NCBI GenBank assembly: GCA_036785705.1
Contig: JAWUZG010000029.1
Location: 13,841,501 to 13,905,500, forward strand
Direction: 5' to 3'
Length of the DNA stretch: 64,000 nt
Source of the DNA: Acanthornis magna
Lineage: Eukaryota > Chordata > Aves > Passeriformes > Acanthizidae
In this document: positions 36,672-50,500 of the stretch, one piece after another
How positions within the stretch are numbered: the stretch's first letter is position 1
Layout: the number at the start of each line of letters is the position of its first letter
Notes under the pieces: model-generated
What the model saw: only the letters and a program-made list of their open reading frames with translations
Databases searched by the model: none
Told to the model about the DNA's origin: nothing
Translations under genes and position numbers: made by a program

Positions 36672-36742
36672 GCTGCAAACAATCTTTGCAAAATTTGATG
36701 AAATAAGAAACTCTGACAATATGATTTTAAGTAACGTCAGTG
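36672..36742 (+). CDS. CLASP2: CLASP2 internal exon: end of TOG1, FAKFDEIRNSDNMILSNVS
   Basis: A 71-nt exon after 'gttctttatag', ending in phase 1 before GTGAGT. Its first base completes an Arg codon. It encodes LQTIFAKFDEIRNSDNMILS, then NVS plus G. (L/M).(T/M)IFAKFDE is the final helix of CLASP2 TOG1. After it, the long isoform joins the shared exon at 56713, giving ...NVS-D-KSFDDEE. This is the last long-isoform-specific exon in the window. The intron to the shared exon is about 20 kb and contains both alternative first exons. Confidence 0.95.
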
Positions 36743-39700
36743 GTGAGTATGAAAGATCATATATTTATAATCAGCTTTAGATTAATACAAAATAAATGTT
36801 TAAATACTAGTGTTATCAATGTGAGATGGGTGAAAAACATGTAAATGCTAAGAAAGTGAGACACTCAGTGAAACAAGCTTGTACTCTTTACTGGAAGTAT
36901 TTGCTGGACTGTGGTCAGAATACAATTGGAAAAGGTGTTGAAACTGCATGGAAACAAGTAGTGAATATTTAACGAGTTACAGATGTGCTCAGTAGAGGAT
37001 AGAAGAATGCTGCAAAGTGTTCATGCATGGGAAAAAAGATCAAATGAACCTTTATCCTATCTTAGTATGTTTCTAAGAAAAATGTACTATAGTGATGGTT
37101 GTGTTTGATATCCTCTGTTAAGCTGTTGTATCATTATTATAATACATGGAGTTTCAAATTACAGAAATAAGGGACTGCAGCATGCAAAGGCACTTAACTG
37201 TTGAAGTTAACTTCATTGAGCTTGAGCTCCGTATTTTTGGTGTATTTCAAGAAAAGAGGACCTGTTACACATAGAGATTCCCTGTTGCTCCCTACTGCTT
37301 TTTTGCTACAGTATTTTTAGTATGAAAATTTAATTTCAAACTGTAAATTTTGAAAAAGGTGTTACGTAACAGAAAAACAAAGGAGGTGCTGTGGCAGTGG
37401 CTTTAGCATAGTTGGTTTTGGAAGCTTCATTGTCTTCTGCAAGGAATCAGTTGATACTGTTTTATTGGGGGGAGTTTTCTCATGTTAATTTTTCTTTCAA
37501 AGTAGGTGTGTTGATTATGGTCTGCTGTATCTAAAAAGTGTAACTGTTCCAGAGTAGAAATATTTTGAGGAATGTGTATAATTCCTTAATGTACTCAAAT
37601 ATACCTCTTTCATTTAAAATTTTCTCACCCATCTTAGTGTGAAAACGGAAGTGACTGTAGGTTCAAAGGAATGTGTTTTTATAACCTTTTCTTTGAGGTA
37701 GTAAGAGTTTCTGTGCTGCGTTTTGCTTTAAAATAAAACATTGCTATTCTTGAACACTTAAAAATTGATTTATAAAAATTTATATTTTTTAAAGAAACCT
37801 AAAGTATTCTAATTTGGGAAAAGATGTTTTACCTAAAAATGTTTTATGTTCTGTTAGACTGTAAATGTACTCATTATGAAAGGGTAAACCATTATCTTTT
37901 GCATTTAAAGTTAATACAACTGTGTAGGTTTCATAGGTTTGAGACATTCAGAGATGCATTTTACATGTGTATTTTTTCTGTCAGTAGTTCTCAGGAGAAC
38001 AGAGAAAGTTACACAGGGGAATATAAGCACTGAAATAATTTAAGTATATGAAAATATATATACCACATTGCTGGACTAGTTAACATAGGACTTCTGTCCT
38101 TTTAGTCTCTGTTTAAGAGAGTTAATAAAGCTTATTTTGAAGCCATTTTTATCTCACATGCAAAACACAGATACTAATGCTGATCTATGACAATATAAGC
38201 CATATATTTTGTCTTGTAGGTGGCAATTTCTGTGCAAAAGTTACTATGATTCTGTTTTGGTACCATAAATTACAGAATCCCTGTTAATACATTAGTTTCA
38301 GTATTTTTACTTGAACCTAGTTCATCTGTTGTTTCCATCTATGCAGCTTTTCAGTGTTATTGAAAAGGTATTCTTCCATTGTTAGTGCTTTATCTTGGCT
38401 TTGTGCTTCATTATTCTCTGAAGGACAATTTGTATTTACTGCTTGCACCTGTAGATTTAAAGTTACTGTTGAATTCCTGTAGGCTTGTTTCCAACGTTTC
38501 TTTCAGGAGCTTTATCAAACATCTCTGGATAAAGGCCAGATTTTACTGGCTAAATACATCTGTTACAGTGTTGAGGATTTTTCTTTTCATGCCTTAGATA
38601 TTTTGTAGTAGGGTTTGGGAAGGTAGGGGGGAAATACGGTTATCTTTCCAAAGGCGAGGGAGGCAGAGGGGGAGTGGAAAGGGCAAAAACTCTTCAACTG
38701 GCTTTAATACAATTAAACTCCATAGTGGGCCTTCTCAACTGCAAAAGGAATGGCTTTTTGCCAGGTGGAGTTACTGTCCCAAGTAGGTTTACTGTACTGA
38801 TGGGGGTCCTGGTCGGTGTGTGATGGGGAGGGAAGAGCTTGCTACTACAACCTTGGAAGATGTCATCTTCTTCATAGCCCTGAGTGACAATGCTGTGCTA
38901 CAGAATATTTGGTGTGTTGACCTAGTTTCTGAGAATCCAGAGATGTGACTTAGGATTTTCTCATCAAATGATACTAACGTTAGTTGTTCAGTCTTTTTAT
39001 CCAGCATGTACTTAGGAAGAAAAAAAAATAGAGTCAAAGCGCTCAGCTTTAAACAACCTGAATACAAAAATGTTTTCTGTAGTATATTGATAATCAAAAC
39101 AAATACATATTAAAAACACCACATTTGTACTAACATGGTTTAACACTTGAGAGTTTTAAAAAATCTTGTGCTGGTATGCTTAGCTATGTGGGAGAAATAC
39201 AGGTAGGACAGGAAAAGCTCTCCTTCCTACAGTCTTAGCACAGTGGTGAATTTAATATCTTATCCTTGTGAGTGTGCTAGAGTGGATCTAGCAAGATCTT
39301 TAGTCTTGTGTTATCTCCTTCATTGAATCTGATGTGTGATGGAACGGTAAAGAGGAGGAGGGGAACAAGTTACCAATAGAGGCTGACAGATCCTCTTGGA
39401 GGGTAGATGAGGTGGAATGCAACTGGAATAGGGATGGAGTAATTGGAGTAGGATGTAATAAGGAGTTTCAAAAGCCAACATATGAGGAGGTACCATGTCT
39501 AACAAGGGAACTGGGCAGGAATCTTAGTGCTTTTGCTTGATGAGAGTGACTTAGAGCCATAAATAATACCCCACTGCTAGCTTGCCTCTCCAGCTGACCT
39601 TTGATTTTTAAAATTTTTTAAAAATCAGTTATTTTCCACTCATCTTCCTTTACTCTCAGAATTTTGTGAATGAATGAGCTGCTATGCAAACCTTGGGATT

Positions 39701-41019
39701 TGTTTACACTCATAATGATGCATATTAAGAGAATCATATCAGGATGTTTGCCTGTTAAGCAGTATCTTATGTGTGCTGCTAGTTTTGCCCTTTCACTCCA
39801 CCGGAATTGTATGTAGCCTTCCAAACTGGAGAAGATTCTTTAAAGCACCCTCCCATTTTTCAGCAAGTGAAGGTTCATTTCTATGGAAACAGAACTGGCA
39901 GCCAATCTCAGCACTACAAAGGCACTTGTTTCTGCTGCCTGAGATTTGTAAATACTGTTTTCTCTAAGAGAATTCAAGCAGACTCCTATATCGGATAGTA
40001 GTGTCATTTGTGAGACTGGGAATTAAAACAAAAGTTGGGAAACTATTGATACTCAGCTCTCGGCTGCACTCAGCAGAATGATTGAGCTGAAGATAAATTG
40101 TACATCTCTATTCAACCCGTGAAATTTTTCCATTTTAATGTTTAATGGCTCAAAGGAGTGGCTTTACAAACACAAAATATGACAGGTAGGATATGTGATG
40201 TTCGTAACACAGTGCAGGGGAGCTGTGTTATGGGTGATAAAGATGCAGTTCAAATACATGTTCTCCTGGAAAAAAAAGGGGCAGATAAAAATCCATAGCA
40301 CAAGTGTGTATCTGTTTTTCCACATTACACTATTGTTTTTTATTTCCCTTTGCTGTTTTCTATTTGGAAATATAGTTACTATGGAGACAGTGACGACATA
40401 TTCTAATAGAGCTCACCAGTGCGGCACAACATGAATATATATCATGTGGGAATACTGGTGATAGCTGCCATGATTATTTTATAGCGGTTTTGAGCTGCAT
40501 GTATTTCTTTGGCTTGCTCTATGCAAGTGGTCAAAATGTAGCCACATCATTTCCAATTTCAGCTGTTCTTGATGGTTTATCATTTTAAATAGGAAAATTT
40601 ACTGACCAGTGAAGTGTACTGGTCAGTTCAAGCCCGTTTGGAAGAAAAGGGCCTCAGCAGGCTGATGCTTCCGCTGTTTTTTTAGGAATTTGCATGTTTT
40701 TGGATTATTATTACTGGGAACTGTGTCCAGCTCCTTGCAAATGCATGGTTCTCAAGCAGTGTACAACAGCATATGTTACAGTCTGCCTGAGTTTTAAACT
40801 TTTCCATAGGCAAGACTAAGTAAAATGATACTACTTACTTATTACTCTTAAAAATCACTCTGTTGATTGCACTCTTTCTCCCTTCAGTGTGTCACCTAAA
40901 ACATAGATTGGGGTACCAAATGTGATTAGCAGCTCAGGCTCTGGGTAGGCTGTCATTCCTGCTCTCCAGCATGTGTTGCACGCATGCTTTGGAAGCAGTT
41001 TCTCTTTAAAGTTTTTTTT
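36743..41019. other. CLASP2 intron, part between TOG1 exons and the gamma promoter
   Basis: AT-rich intron. It holds an inverted repeat at 40601-40627 and X-box-like motifs near 39878-39890 and 40375-40388. No exon or repeat family is recognised. Confidence 0.5.
40601..40627. repeat. Perfect 10-bp inverted repeat (hairpin)
   Basis: ACTGACCAGT (40601-40610) and ACTGGTCAGT (40618-40627) are exact reverse complements with a 7-nt loop, about 0.5 kb upstream of the gamma CpG island. Confidence 0.75.
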
Positions 41020-41640
41020 GGGGGCGGTGGGGAGTCCAAACAAGTCTTCCGAAAACTCAAAAAACCAGGCAGCACCTTTCTTCAACGAAGCCCTTTCCTA
41101 CTTCCTGTGGTTTTATTGTTTTATTTTGGGTTACGCTACGTTTCGGTTGATCTCTGTTCTGCAGAGCGCTCGTCCTTCAGCAAGGCTGCTGCTGCTTCTC
41201 CTCTCGCTTCTCTTTCCGAGGCGCGGGGGCCCAGCTCGGCCCGGGGCTGTGTGCTGCCGGCCCGTGGCGGGGCTGCGGCGGGCCCGCGGCGGGCCCATGG
41301 CGGCAGGGGCGGAGCGCCCGGGGGGCCGGGCCGGGGCCGGGCCGGCGCGGAGGGTTCCCTTGCGAGGCGGGACTGCTATTTTGAAGCGAGGCGGCGGCTG
41401 TAGCGGCAGGGAGCCGGCAGGAATTCGGCGGGTATCCGGCCGGGACTCGCCGCGCCCGCCCTCCCGCGGCACCGCCGGGCATGATGGCTGTGGGGGACGG
41501 TGAGTGGGCACCGCCGTGCCCTTGGGGGCCGCGGGGCTTCGGGGGGCTCTCTGCAGCCCGGGGGGGCCGGGGAGCTTGGTGTGGCAGGTTGTCTTCTTAG
41601 GCTGGTGGGCTTGGCTTCCGCCCGAGCCGGGCGCTGGGCG
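41020..41640 (+). promoter_or_regulatory. CLASP2: CpG-island promoter of the CLASP2 gamma-type transcript
   Basis: The densest CpG/GC region of the window, roughly 41150-41640. GC boxes GGGGCGG lie at 41021-41027 and 41306-41312, and an ATGGCGGC (YY1-like) word at 41297-41304. No TATA box is evident near the exon. It surrounds the gamma first exon and its donor. Such islands usually drive broadly expressed, dispersed-start transcripts, in keeping with the wide expression reported for mammalian CLASP2 gamma. The long ORFs on both strands here, including 206 codons on the minus strand, follow from the scarcity of AT-rich stop codons. The transcription start cannot be set from sequence alone. 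Confidence 0.8.
41484..41499 (+). CDS. CLASP2: CLASP2 alternative first coding exon (gamma-type N terminus, MAVGD)
   Basis: The coding part is only 16 nt: ATG GCT GTG GGG GAC G, followed directly by donor GTGAGT (41500-41505), phase 1. Joined to the shared exon (AC AAA AGC...) it reads MAVGDDKSFDDEES. Mammalian CLASP2 gamma begins very similarly (MAMGDD/MGDKSF forms, from memory). A second in-frame ATG lies immediately before it (41481), so MMAVGD is possible. I prefer 41484 because it has A at -3 and G at +4, while the upstream ATG has G at -3 and A at +4. The resulting isoform lacks TOG1 but retains everything from the shared exon on. The untranslated leader lies in the CpG island upstream; its start is not determined. 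Confidence 0.87.
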
Positions 41641-44600
41641 ATGGATGCTACGTGCACCAGCCGGAGGGTACCGGGGCACCGAGCGTGGCAGTTCCAGCAC
41701 TTCTTGGAATTCTAACCGTGCCTGGGTTTCTGGGATGGCCCGCGATCTCAATTATTTACTACGCCGGCAGATTCCGCTGTGCGTTTTTATGTTGGCGTTG
41801 TGTTTACCCCTCTCGCCTCAGTGGTACTTGTGTTGGCCACCTCTGCAACATAAGGCAGAATTTACTGTACTGCATTGTAAACAAGCTAACCTGCTCCGTT
41901 TTGTGAAGAAATTCGTAATCATTCAGCATAGCCATTGAAGAAGAGCCTTGCTGCTAGAGCTGGGAATGTATATTTAATAAAGACATGGGATGGTACTACG
42001 TTTCCTTCACTGCACAGTGTGTTGTTACACAAACCAATGGAAAGTAGGTCAGTAAAGCAATACAGACTATATGGTTGTGTTTTCATTAAAAACTAGACAT
42101 ACATTTTATCTTTATCACACCTCTTGGGTTTGCGTGTCAGCCAGGTTCTCTGAGCTTAATACCTTGATTACTTTCTATATATGCATTATTATTTTTAGAG
42201 AAACAAGACACATTCATTGGACTTGCAGCAGCTCTAGAGATAAAGTAGGATGGCTGCGCTTTTACAAGTGACTGTATATGCAGATTTGCATCAAGAAGAT
42301 GGTCTTGTAAAGATCACAGATTAACATTAAATCTTTTTTCTGAATTTCCTAGAACAGTAGTTGTAAGAGTCCTGAGAGAGACCCTTTCTTGAGATGACCT
42401 GAAATGTGTGTTTTTCACTTAGTTCTTTCATCTGTCAGAGACTGAAAGAGATAATGAGCATGACTAGAGCAGTGAAATTATGTCTGGACTGTACAGTAAA
42501 AAAAATGTGGGCAGTTCTCTGATGTTTTTATTTTTGTCGTTTGCAAGGTGCAGGAAAAGTCATGGTCCTAGTAGAGGTGAATACGTAGCAAGCTCACTCT
42601 TGCTGAGGGGTTTTTTTGTTTGGTTTTTTTTAGTGTTTTTCTTCGTCGTTGTTTCCTTCCTGTAAAGCAACACAGTTCTCCATGGTGTAAACATGAATTG
42701 TGGTAACTTGCAGATTAAGAATGCAAGTTGTAGCATGTTAAGAAATAACTGCATTCTCTAGGCAAAGCTGTAGGATTTTTGTCATTCTGTAATGGTCAAG
42801 GTTTATAAAGTGAGGGTGGTTGTGGAGCTCTCTTCTGTATAATTTAATTCGTCATTAACAAAGGCACTAAGAACAAAGTACTGTTCAGGCAGTCAGCTGA
42901 CATTCTGTGTAGGAGCTTTGAGCAATAATGCCAGATACAATTAACAGTGTGTAGGATGATTATGTAGCTGTTGGTCTCTCTTAAAACTACTGCGTACCAC
43001 TTCTACAAGGAATTCAGTCTTCTGATGTTGTGTTATGAAACTGCAAGGGAAAACAAACCCATAGTTACTATTAAGAAAATGTCTTGATTTTTTTCTAAAT
43101 TTAATGATGGTTTTGCTGCGGTCTTTTGTTTTGCAAATATTCTGTATGTTCTCCTAATATATGTAACATAGAAGAAACTGTTTTAAGGTTAGTGATTCTG
43201 CAGCATTTGAGAATTGTCTTTTCGTGGCAAAATGTCACTTTGTTGTGGCTAGTATGTATGTTTAACTTAATATTTATATATAACCTAGTGAGACTAGGCT
43301 GAAATCCTTGTACAGATACTCCAGAGAACAGATTTTTTCACTTATCTTACTTGGTTTGCTCACTTAATCAGGCTAGATGTGTTACACAATTGCATAGCAT
43401 GTTTGGAAGTTCTATCTAGGAGTGGTAATGTCAATTTTATCTTGAATGCAAGACGCTGGCTTATTGGAACCTTTTGGAATTTTTTTTTTTTTACAGTTTT
43501 CTTGAGCACAAGCAGAAATGTAAATAAAACATGGTGCTTAACAGTTGAATCCTAATCTGATTTCTCAAGTGAAGATTAAAAGGAAGAACCAGATTTTCTG
43601 TTTGCCCCCATGTTAACTGTCTCAATCTCTCCAAGCTATTGTTGGAAGAATGTAGAGGAGAAAAAAATAATCCTGTGCTTGTGGCCCAGCAAACAAATGG
43701 ACCGTAACTTCTACTGTACTGAATGCATGCCAGTGGGAAAGCATGCGCTGCCTCAGTGTTAGAGGCATTTCACATACTTCTGTGACTGGAGGTCTGTGTT
43801 TGCCCTGCAAGTTGTATTTGGAGGCTGCTGAGGAAAACTAGCCAGGAACCATTCCTTGCTCTGGTTTCCTCGTTCCTTGGAGAGGATAATGCATTTCTGC
43901 CATTATCCATTGGTAACCAGATTAGGCTGCTGAGGAGGTGGTGAACGGAATCGCTGTGCGCACATCGTGTGGTGCGTTCTCTTCGAGGTTTGTAATTCAG
44001 CAGCTTCCATTGGTGTTTCCTCACCTTGTCGTCAGTCTGTGCTATGTTACCCTGTTATTTCGTAGGTAAGGGACTGCCTTGATCCCAGTTGAACAAGGTA
44101 ATTAGGATAAGGACAAAATTATCTGTCTAAAACTACAAATGGCCTTAAAGGGAAGATTAGACATAGGTTTTCTTAAGATGTACTAAACATATTGCAGTGC
44201 CAGACATAAGGTGTTTGAGGGCTATCTAAAAGCATATAATCAGCTTTGTAAGAGGACATATTTGGTGCACGCATTTGTTGCACTAGTGTGTGCTAAGTAT
44301 ACTATTTTGTATTATATAATGAATAAGCATTTCTTTATTAGTGTATTTTTATGTAAATGGCATACAATGTAATGATGGTTTATGACTTTAAGCACTTGTC
44401 AGATTTTAGATGATAAAGCATATGTGACTGGTTTATGAATAGAAATTATCCTTCTATCTTACTGCATATGCATATCAAATCGTGTGTTTTGTCTTCTTTC
44501 AAAATACTTGATTAATATATGCATGGTCCTAAAGCAGGAGAACAATTATCTTCCATTCCCTGATGTTCTACTGAGGGAAGGCTGTCTTCCTAAGTCTTTA

Positions 44601-46463
44601 ATCTGATTAAGTAGTTTCTCTGAAGTGTGGGTGCTGTACAGCTTTAATATTTTACTTTTGACTGAGAAAGGGATTGGTCATATTAAAGGTACAGAAGCTG
44701 CAGTGATATTTGTGACATTAGCTTGATTTGAAATATATATGTCATTTTAGTGCATGTGGGTTTCTGAGGTGTATTTCTTATTTTTCTAATCCTCTGGTAG
44801 GAGACTTTTTAATCCAACAGAATCCTGTGAATGATGATAATAATGCAGTTGCTACACTGGCCTAGAAATTGGTCAGGCTATAACTGTGGTGCTTTGTGCC
44901 ATTCAGAGCTGTCTCCTGGGTGTGGGAATATAAATAGCAGAAGTTTTTCTGGGGGACAGAAGCGTATCCCTTGATCCCTTTTCTGTTCTTGTTTGGGCCT
45001 TTGGTTTTTTTTAACATGCTGACTGCACCTGCGCTGCCTCCTTTTCCTGTAATTGCTCCCCATCACTCCTCTTCCGTTATTAACACTTGGTGGGCACATT
45101 GGTTTGGGAAGTGGCTTTACTCGCTGTGCCTGAGAGAGGAAAGACAGATAACGTGAGCTGGAATTTGATGGTTGTTCCGAACCAAACTAGTGCAAAGCTT
45201 CTTCTCACAGTAAGGTCATATACTACTCCCAGTGATCAACATAGATTCTGAGTTGTGTTTTGTCTATAAAGTGCAAGTACTGTTGCTAATAGCAGTAGAA
45301 GAACAGTGGGACAGTGAAGCAGCTGAGTGGGAGAGGGAGGGAATGTGTAAACAAGCCAAGGGCTATATGAAAAGACACGGTTTCTACTAAGATAATGGAT
45401 GAATACAGCAAGGTTCTAGACTGATGTGAATGGAAAAAATAATTCAAGGAAGAACTGTGCGGCTCAGAGCATTTTTTATTTGAAAAGCAAAGCTGCAAAT
45501 GTATGACAGACACAGTTGTTTTCTCAAAACTAGCGTAGCTTCTAGAATGCTAAGTGCACTTGATTTTTTTACATATTCTGGGTAATAACTACAAGTAAGT
45601 TTTGTCTTCTTGTTTCTGAAGGACATTTTTGAAGTGTCAAGGAATTTTGTGGGTGGTGGTGGTGGTTGTTGTTTTCATTAAACATGAAACATGAGTCCAC
45701 TAAAAGATTTCCAGATACATTTAATCTATCATTGAAAAGTGTTGGTTGACTGGAGTGCTGAAGTCAGTTTGTATTAGTTTCTAAGAACAAGTTACATAAT
45801 AAAAAAAAATTCTTTTGGTGTTTTTAGTTCTATCGGCATGTTTTTTGTTATTCTAGATTATTGCTAATATTACGTGGTTTTGGTTGTTTGGGTGTCTTTT
45901 TTCAAGGTATGTTTTGGGCAAAAACATTAGAATTGTGAACAGCCACAGGAGAAATTTAAAGCCTACTAAGGGTTTCCTTTGATAGATGTTGCAAGAATCT
46001 TCCACTTGACTGATTGGATATTTGCCTTGCAGGGTTTATTTTCATCATTGTTATTTATGAAATATGAGGAGTATTTCCTTACTGTTACATGTTATTTTTA
46101 ATAAAGTCTTCCTGTAGTAAATACTGATGAGCAAGTAAGCTATGTTTGGATCATTTCAGTGTCTGAAATGCCTTCAGAGGTGAAGGGTCTCCTATAGTAT
46201 TGGCCTGAACCAGAAATTCCATTCTTTATATTGTATTTATAAAAGCACCTTAAAGACTTGTATTTTGGATTTTGTGTCTGCTTTCCTTGTCCAGCTCCTT
46301 CATCAAAATGCACTTTCATAGCAACAGCTGAAAAGAGCAGTCTGTAACTTGAAAGAGCCCTTTGAAAACCAGCTGTGTATGTAGACTCTTATAAGAAGTA
46401 ACTACAGTTTAAAACTCACAGAAGTTTCCCAGCTATGTGGAGTGTAGACAACAAGATTTTCAT

Positions 46464-46486
46464 GGTACCAGAATTTCTCTGGTACC
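46464..46486. repeat. Perfect 9-bp inverted repeat (hairpin)
   Basis: GGTACCAGA (46464-46472) and TCTGGTACC (46478-46486) flank a 5-nt loop in the intron. Confidence 0.75.
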
Positions 46487-47069
46487 GCTTCATGTATATT
46501 TAATTGATGTGAAATTTCTTCTCTTCATCTGAGAAACACTTAAAAGCCTTCAAAGTTATGGATAGTTGGAGCCTGAGGAAAGGTGAGGAGAGGGCTGAAT
46601 ATGCAGAAAAAAGCCTGCAGAAGAAAATTACTTTCTTTAAATGAGATAATTTTGCTTTCATCAAATGCCAGGAGCTCCATGGTGTTCCATGATCGCCTAA
46701 GCAATGAACATGAGTAGATTTATATTTGACAAAAAATCCTTTTATCATTATGGATTGCTTTGTGTGTTGACCTGGTAAAAGTCCTTTGATCAATCAACTT
46801 ATAGAGTGTGAGGTTTGCTATTGAACTTGAAGGTCAAAAGCATTTTTGTGTGGATTGTTTTTGTTTAGAATCTCTTTGCATTGTTGTGTTGATTTTTACA
46901 AACTCACTAGAAACACTGTGAGAAACAGTCTCTGTGTATTAATTTTGGGGTTGGATCATGTTCCCACAAAATTAGAGAAATGGCAGCTACTAAAGCTACC
47001 TAGCCATATACCAAGCACTTCAGATTTTCCAGATCGGATGTGAGTTTTTTAGCTTCTGGGGTGGTGGTG

Positions 47070-47588
47070 GGTGAGAGGCTGGACATGAGCCAGCAATGTG
47101 GGCTTGCAGCCCAAAAACCCAGTTCTGTCTGGGGCTGCATCAAAATCCACAGGAAGCTACAAAGATTTTCAGAGGGCTGGGGCATCTCTCCTGTGAAGAC
47201 AGGCTGAGAGAGTTGGGATTGTTCAGCCCTGAGAAGAGGAGGCCTCCAGAGAGACCTTGTGGCACCTCCCCATACCTAAAGGGGGCCTACAAGAAAGCTG
47301 GAGAGGGACTTTTTACAAGGGCATGGAGTGATAGGACAAGTCGGACCAGCTTTAAGCTGGAAAAGAGTATATTTAGACTAGAAATTCTTCACTTGAGGTG
47401 GTGAGGCACTGGCGCAGGCTGCCCAGAGAAGTTGTGAATGCCCCATCACTGGAGGAGTTCACCGCCAGGTTGGGTGGAGCTCTAAGCCAACCTGGTCTAG
47501 TGGACAGTGTCCCTGCCTGTGGCAGGAGGGTTGGAACTGGACAATCTTTATGGCCCCTTAAAACCCAAACCATTCTATGATTCTATGT
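47070..47588 (+). mobile_element. CR1 LINE 3' fragment
   Basis: + orientation. The open frame at 47096-47404 contains LRELGLFSPEKRR, a hallmark of the CR1 ORF2 C-terminus. It is followed by 'ctgcccagagaagttgtgaa' and a well-preserved terminus 'accattctatgattctatg' (about 47568-47586) with two copies of the ATTCTATG unit. The clean 3' end makes this probably the youngest CR1 copy in the window. Confidence 0.94.
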
Positions 47589-50500
47589 TAAGAAGCCCAG
47601 TTTGAGGAGAGTTGGGCCTCCTAAAACCACCGGTTTTATTACCCACAAGTGAAGTGGCAGCACTGAGAGTAAAATAAAGATAATTTGCCATGTTTTGATA
47701 TTCTCCACTTCTGACTATGTGAGGCAGAGATCAGATGGGTCAGTGGGCTGAAAGGCCATTAACAAGCCCTTTCATTCTATGCTGTGATGTGCATGTTTTC
47801 ATGTGCAGGTGTTAACTTTTAATTCCTAAACTACATGGATCTAAAATTCAGAAAAATAAATCTCTCAACATTTTATCTGCTGTGTGCTTATACTATACTT
47901 CCTATTTCTAGCGTCTGTGTTTTATTTGTCAATCTGCCTTGCTGTTGTGCATTTTCAACGTGCGAAGTCAGTTGAAAAAGCGGAAATTGGCCACACTAAA
48001 AGCTAATGCAAATGTTAGCTACCATCATCATCTCTCTGATGGTAGAATTACATTTGTCACTGTCAGCCTCTAATAGTAAATCACAATTTAAGCTCTGTGT
48101 TTGTAAACTTTCTCATTGATATTATATATATCCCATGGCCCTTCACTACCACATATACTTGTGATATATGTTAAAGATGAATGGACATGGTACTTAATGA
48201 GTGCCTCTCTTACACTTGCTGTGGTGTAATTGATAGTTTGAAAATTCAAATCATTAAACCCAGGTGCTTCTGTGTGACTGAATTAAGTACTGGAAATGTC
48301 ATGAATGAAACCATTCCTCAATGGGTATCAGTTGTTTGATTGACTTAGCTGCAGATAAATAAATGTGATGGTTCTTTTTTCTGCTTTTCTGAACTTAAAT
48401 ACATCGGTAATGCTAGTCATATTATTGCAGTTTATGAATAGTGGTTTCTAGGTAATAGCGGTTTCTAGATAAAATGTGTTTCTGCAATAAATATATTGGT
48501 TTTAAAGGAGGTCATTAGATTCACTGAAGAAAACGCTTGTGCTGTTGAGAGTTAGATAGTTGATGCATAAGCAAAAGGAATTTGTGAAGAAAGAAATTAA
48601 ATGACTTCTGGAGCTGAGATAATGAAGACAGTAATTAAACCAGGCCTACTGAGCAAAGACTGGCTGTTGGCTTACAGAGTATTTTAAATGTGAATAGTGG
48701 AGTGTATACTTCAAGGAGATACTTGAAGTAGCAACTTTTTTAGAGGGCAGCTTAAGCAACAGAGTGAAGGGTTTGACCACAAATGAGGTCTGAATTCAGA
48801 GAGGCTACAATAGTAAATAAACCGTCACTTTTGATAGAAATTATGAGTCTTTTATGTGTGAAGTGGCTCACAAAAACCAGGCATTGAGTAAAAATTCTCT
48901 TAGAGCTTTTTCTTTCATTTTATATCACTGTTTTTAAGCAAATTACCTGCTTTCATTTTAATCAGTGTCTGGATAGAAAGACTCTCTGAGGGAATACTCA
49001 CTCATTTAGCAGAAATCTTGATTGCTTCAGAGGTTACTGCCTTTCTCAGCTTTAATTCTAATATTTCATAGGAGAGCAAGAGATTTCTGCTGTGGTAGGC
49101 ATGTTTTACTTTGTGCTAAAATAGAGGAGTATCTCATCAGTTTCTATGTTACATCTAGTGAGTCACCCTGTGTGTTTAACATGTTAAAGACTTGAAGTCT
49201 TTGCTGTCTTAGGCAAGGCAAGTCTGTGTCCCTTCTACACCTTTTTTCCTTCGCCCTGCCCAAAAGGTACCTGACTTGTTAACATTTCAGCACTGGACAT
49301 AGTGCAGTGTGGTCCAAATAGCATGGCCTAAAGCAGTAACATAGTACAGATGTTGGAGAACAATAACATTATGCAGTTTTATTTTAAGCCTTGCTATTTA
49401 GTCTTGGATGCTATTTTAGATGCTGCCTTGTCATGAGTTCTGGAAAACCAGATTATCTTTCTCTTCCCCATTTACTGAGAAAATTGTGCTTTGGTTACTA
49501 AGAGGTTAGAGAATATGAGGTGTTGACTCAGAAGGCTATTGAATGTGTCTCAGGAAAGATGTAAATAAAGTAAAATTGATGATTTTTTAAGTACAGTAAT
49601 AATGACTGGATCTTCAGTTTTCAGTAAGTTTGCTGGGAGTAACATTTGGGAAATGTATAATAAAGGAAAGTCCAATTGCAAAATTTAAAAAAGGACAAAA
49701 TGATTTATTAATTTATTTAAACAAGTGGGCTATGGAAATAATTTTATGGGTGCTATAAAAGTATAAAATACAGCAAGATTTGCAGAAACTGTCTTAAACT
49801 TTAATATGTAAAAATTTTAAAAATTACTTAGATTTACAGGAGATATTCTAGAGCTAGAAATGGGAATGAAGCTTTACTTGGGAGCAAAATTAGCTCAGTT
49901 GCTTATTTGAGCTTATTGCAGCTTTATTTGAAACCTGTAGTTAAATCTTGTCTTTCAGCCAGACAGTAGTAAGATAAACTGTAAGACTAGCTTTTCTTTG
50001 GGGTTAGGAAATAATGCTGGGGATATGTTACATTTTTTCTCTATTTTCTTTTAACACAGTCCTTCATGAAAGTGTGGAGCAGAATGGATAAACCGCTAAT
50101 GTCATTAGAATAGGCCTGTATTAAGTGTGGATAATTTTTGTGGCATGTGCTGTTGCCACTCCTGAATATTTCTTTTTAAAAAGTCTATCAGGTCTAGTGT
50201 CTTCTTTCTCATTTTACTTCTTTTCTTTTGTCCTGTTTGTTGAGAGTCATGTTTTAAAAAAGACCAAACACATAGGCCAGAACAAAAAGAAAGCACACAA
50301 AAAGCAGGTGTGAGCCTCCTTCAGTGTGCTATAGCTGACCGATGGAATGCAGGAGAGCTGTAAAAGTTAACTTGTTGAAAAGTTAGGGGAGCCTTATCAG
50401 AATTTGAGATTGGATCAACAGTAAAATGTAACTGATAAATATTTGCCTTGTTCCTGTTACTGACTCCTGTTCCCCTTACTTGCTGCCTTTTATGTATTAT

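Noticed and set aside
41131..41751. 206-codon minus-strand ORF, the longest in the window
   Set aside because: It lies wholly in the CpG island. Its Pro/Arg/Ala-rich low-complexity content and the parallel open frames on both strands follow from few AT-rich stop codons, so it is not a gene.
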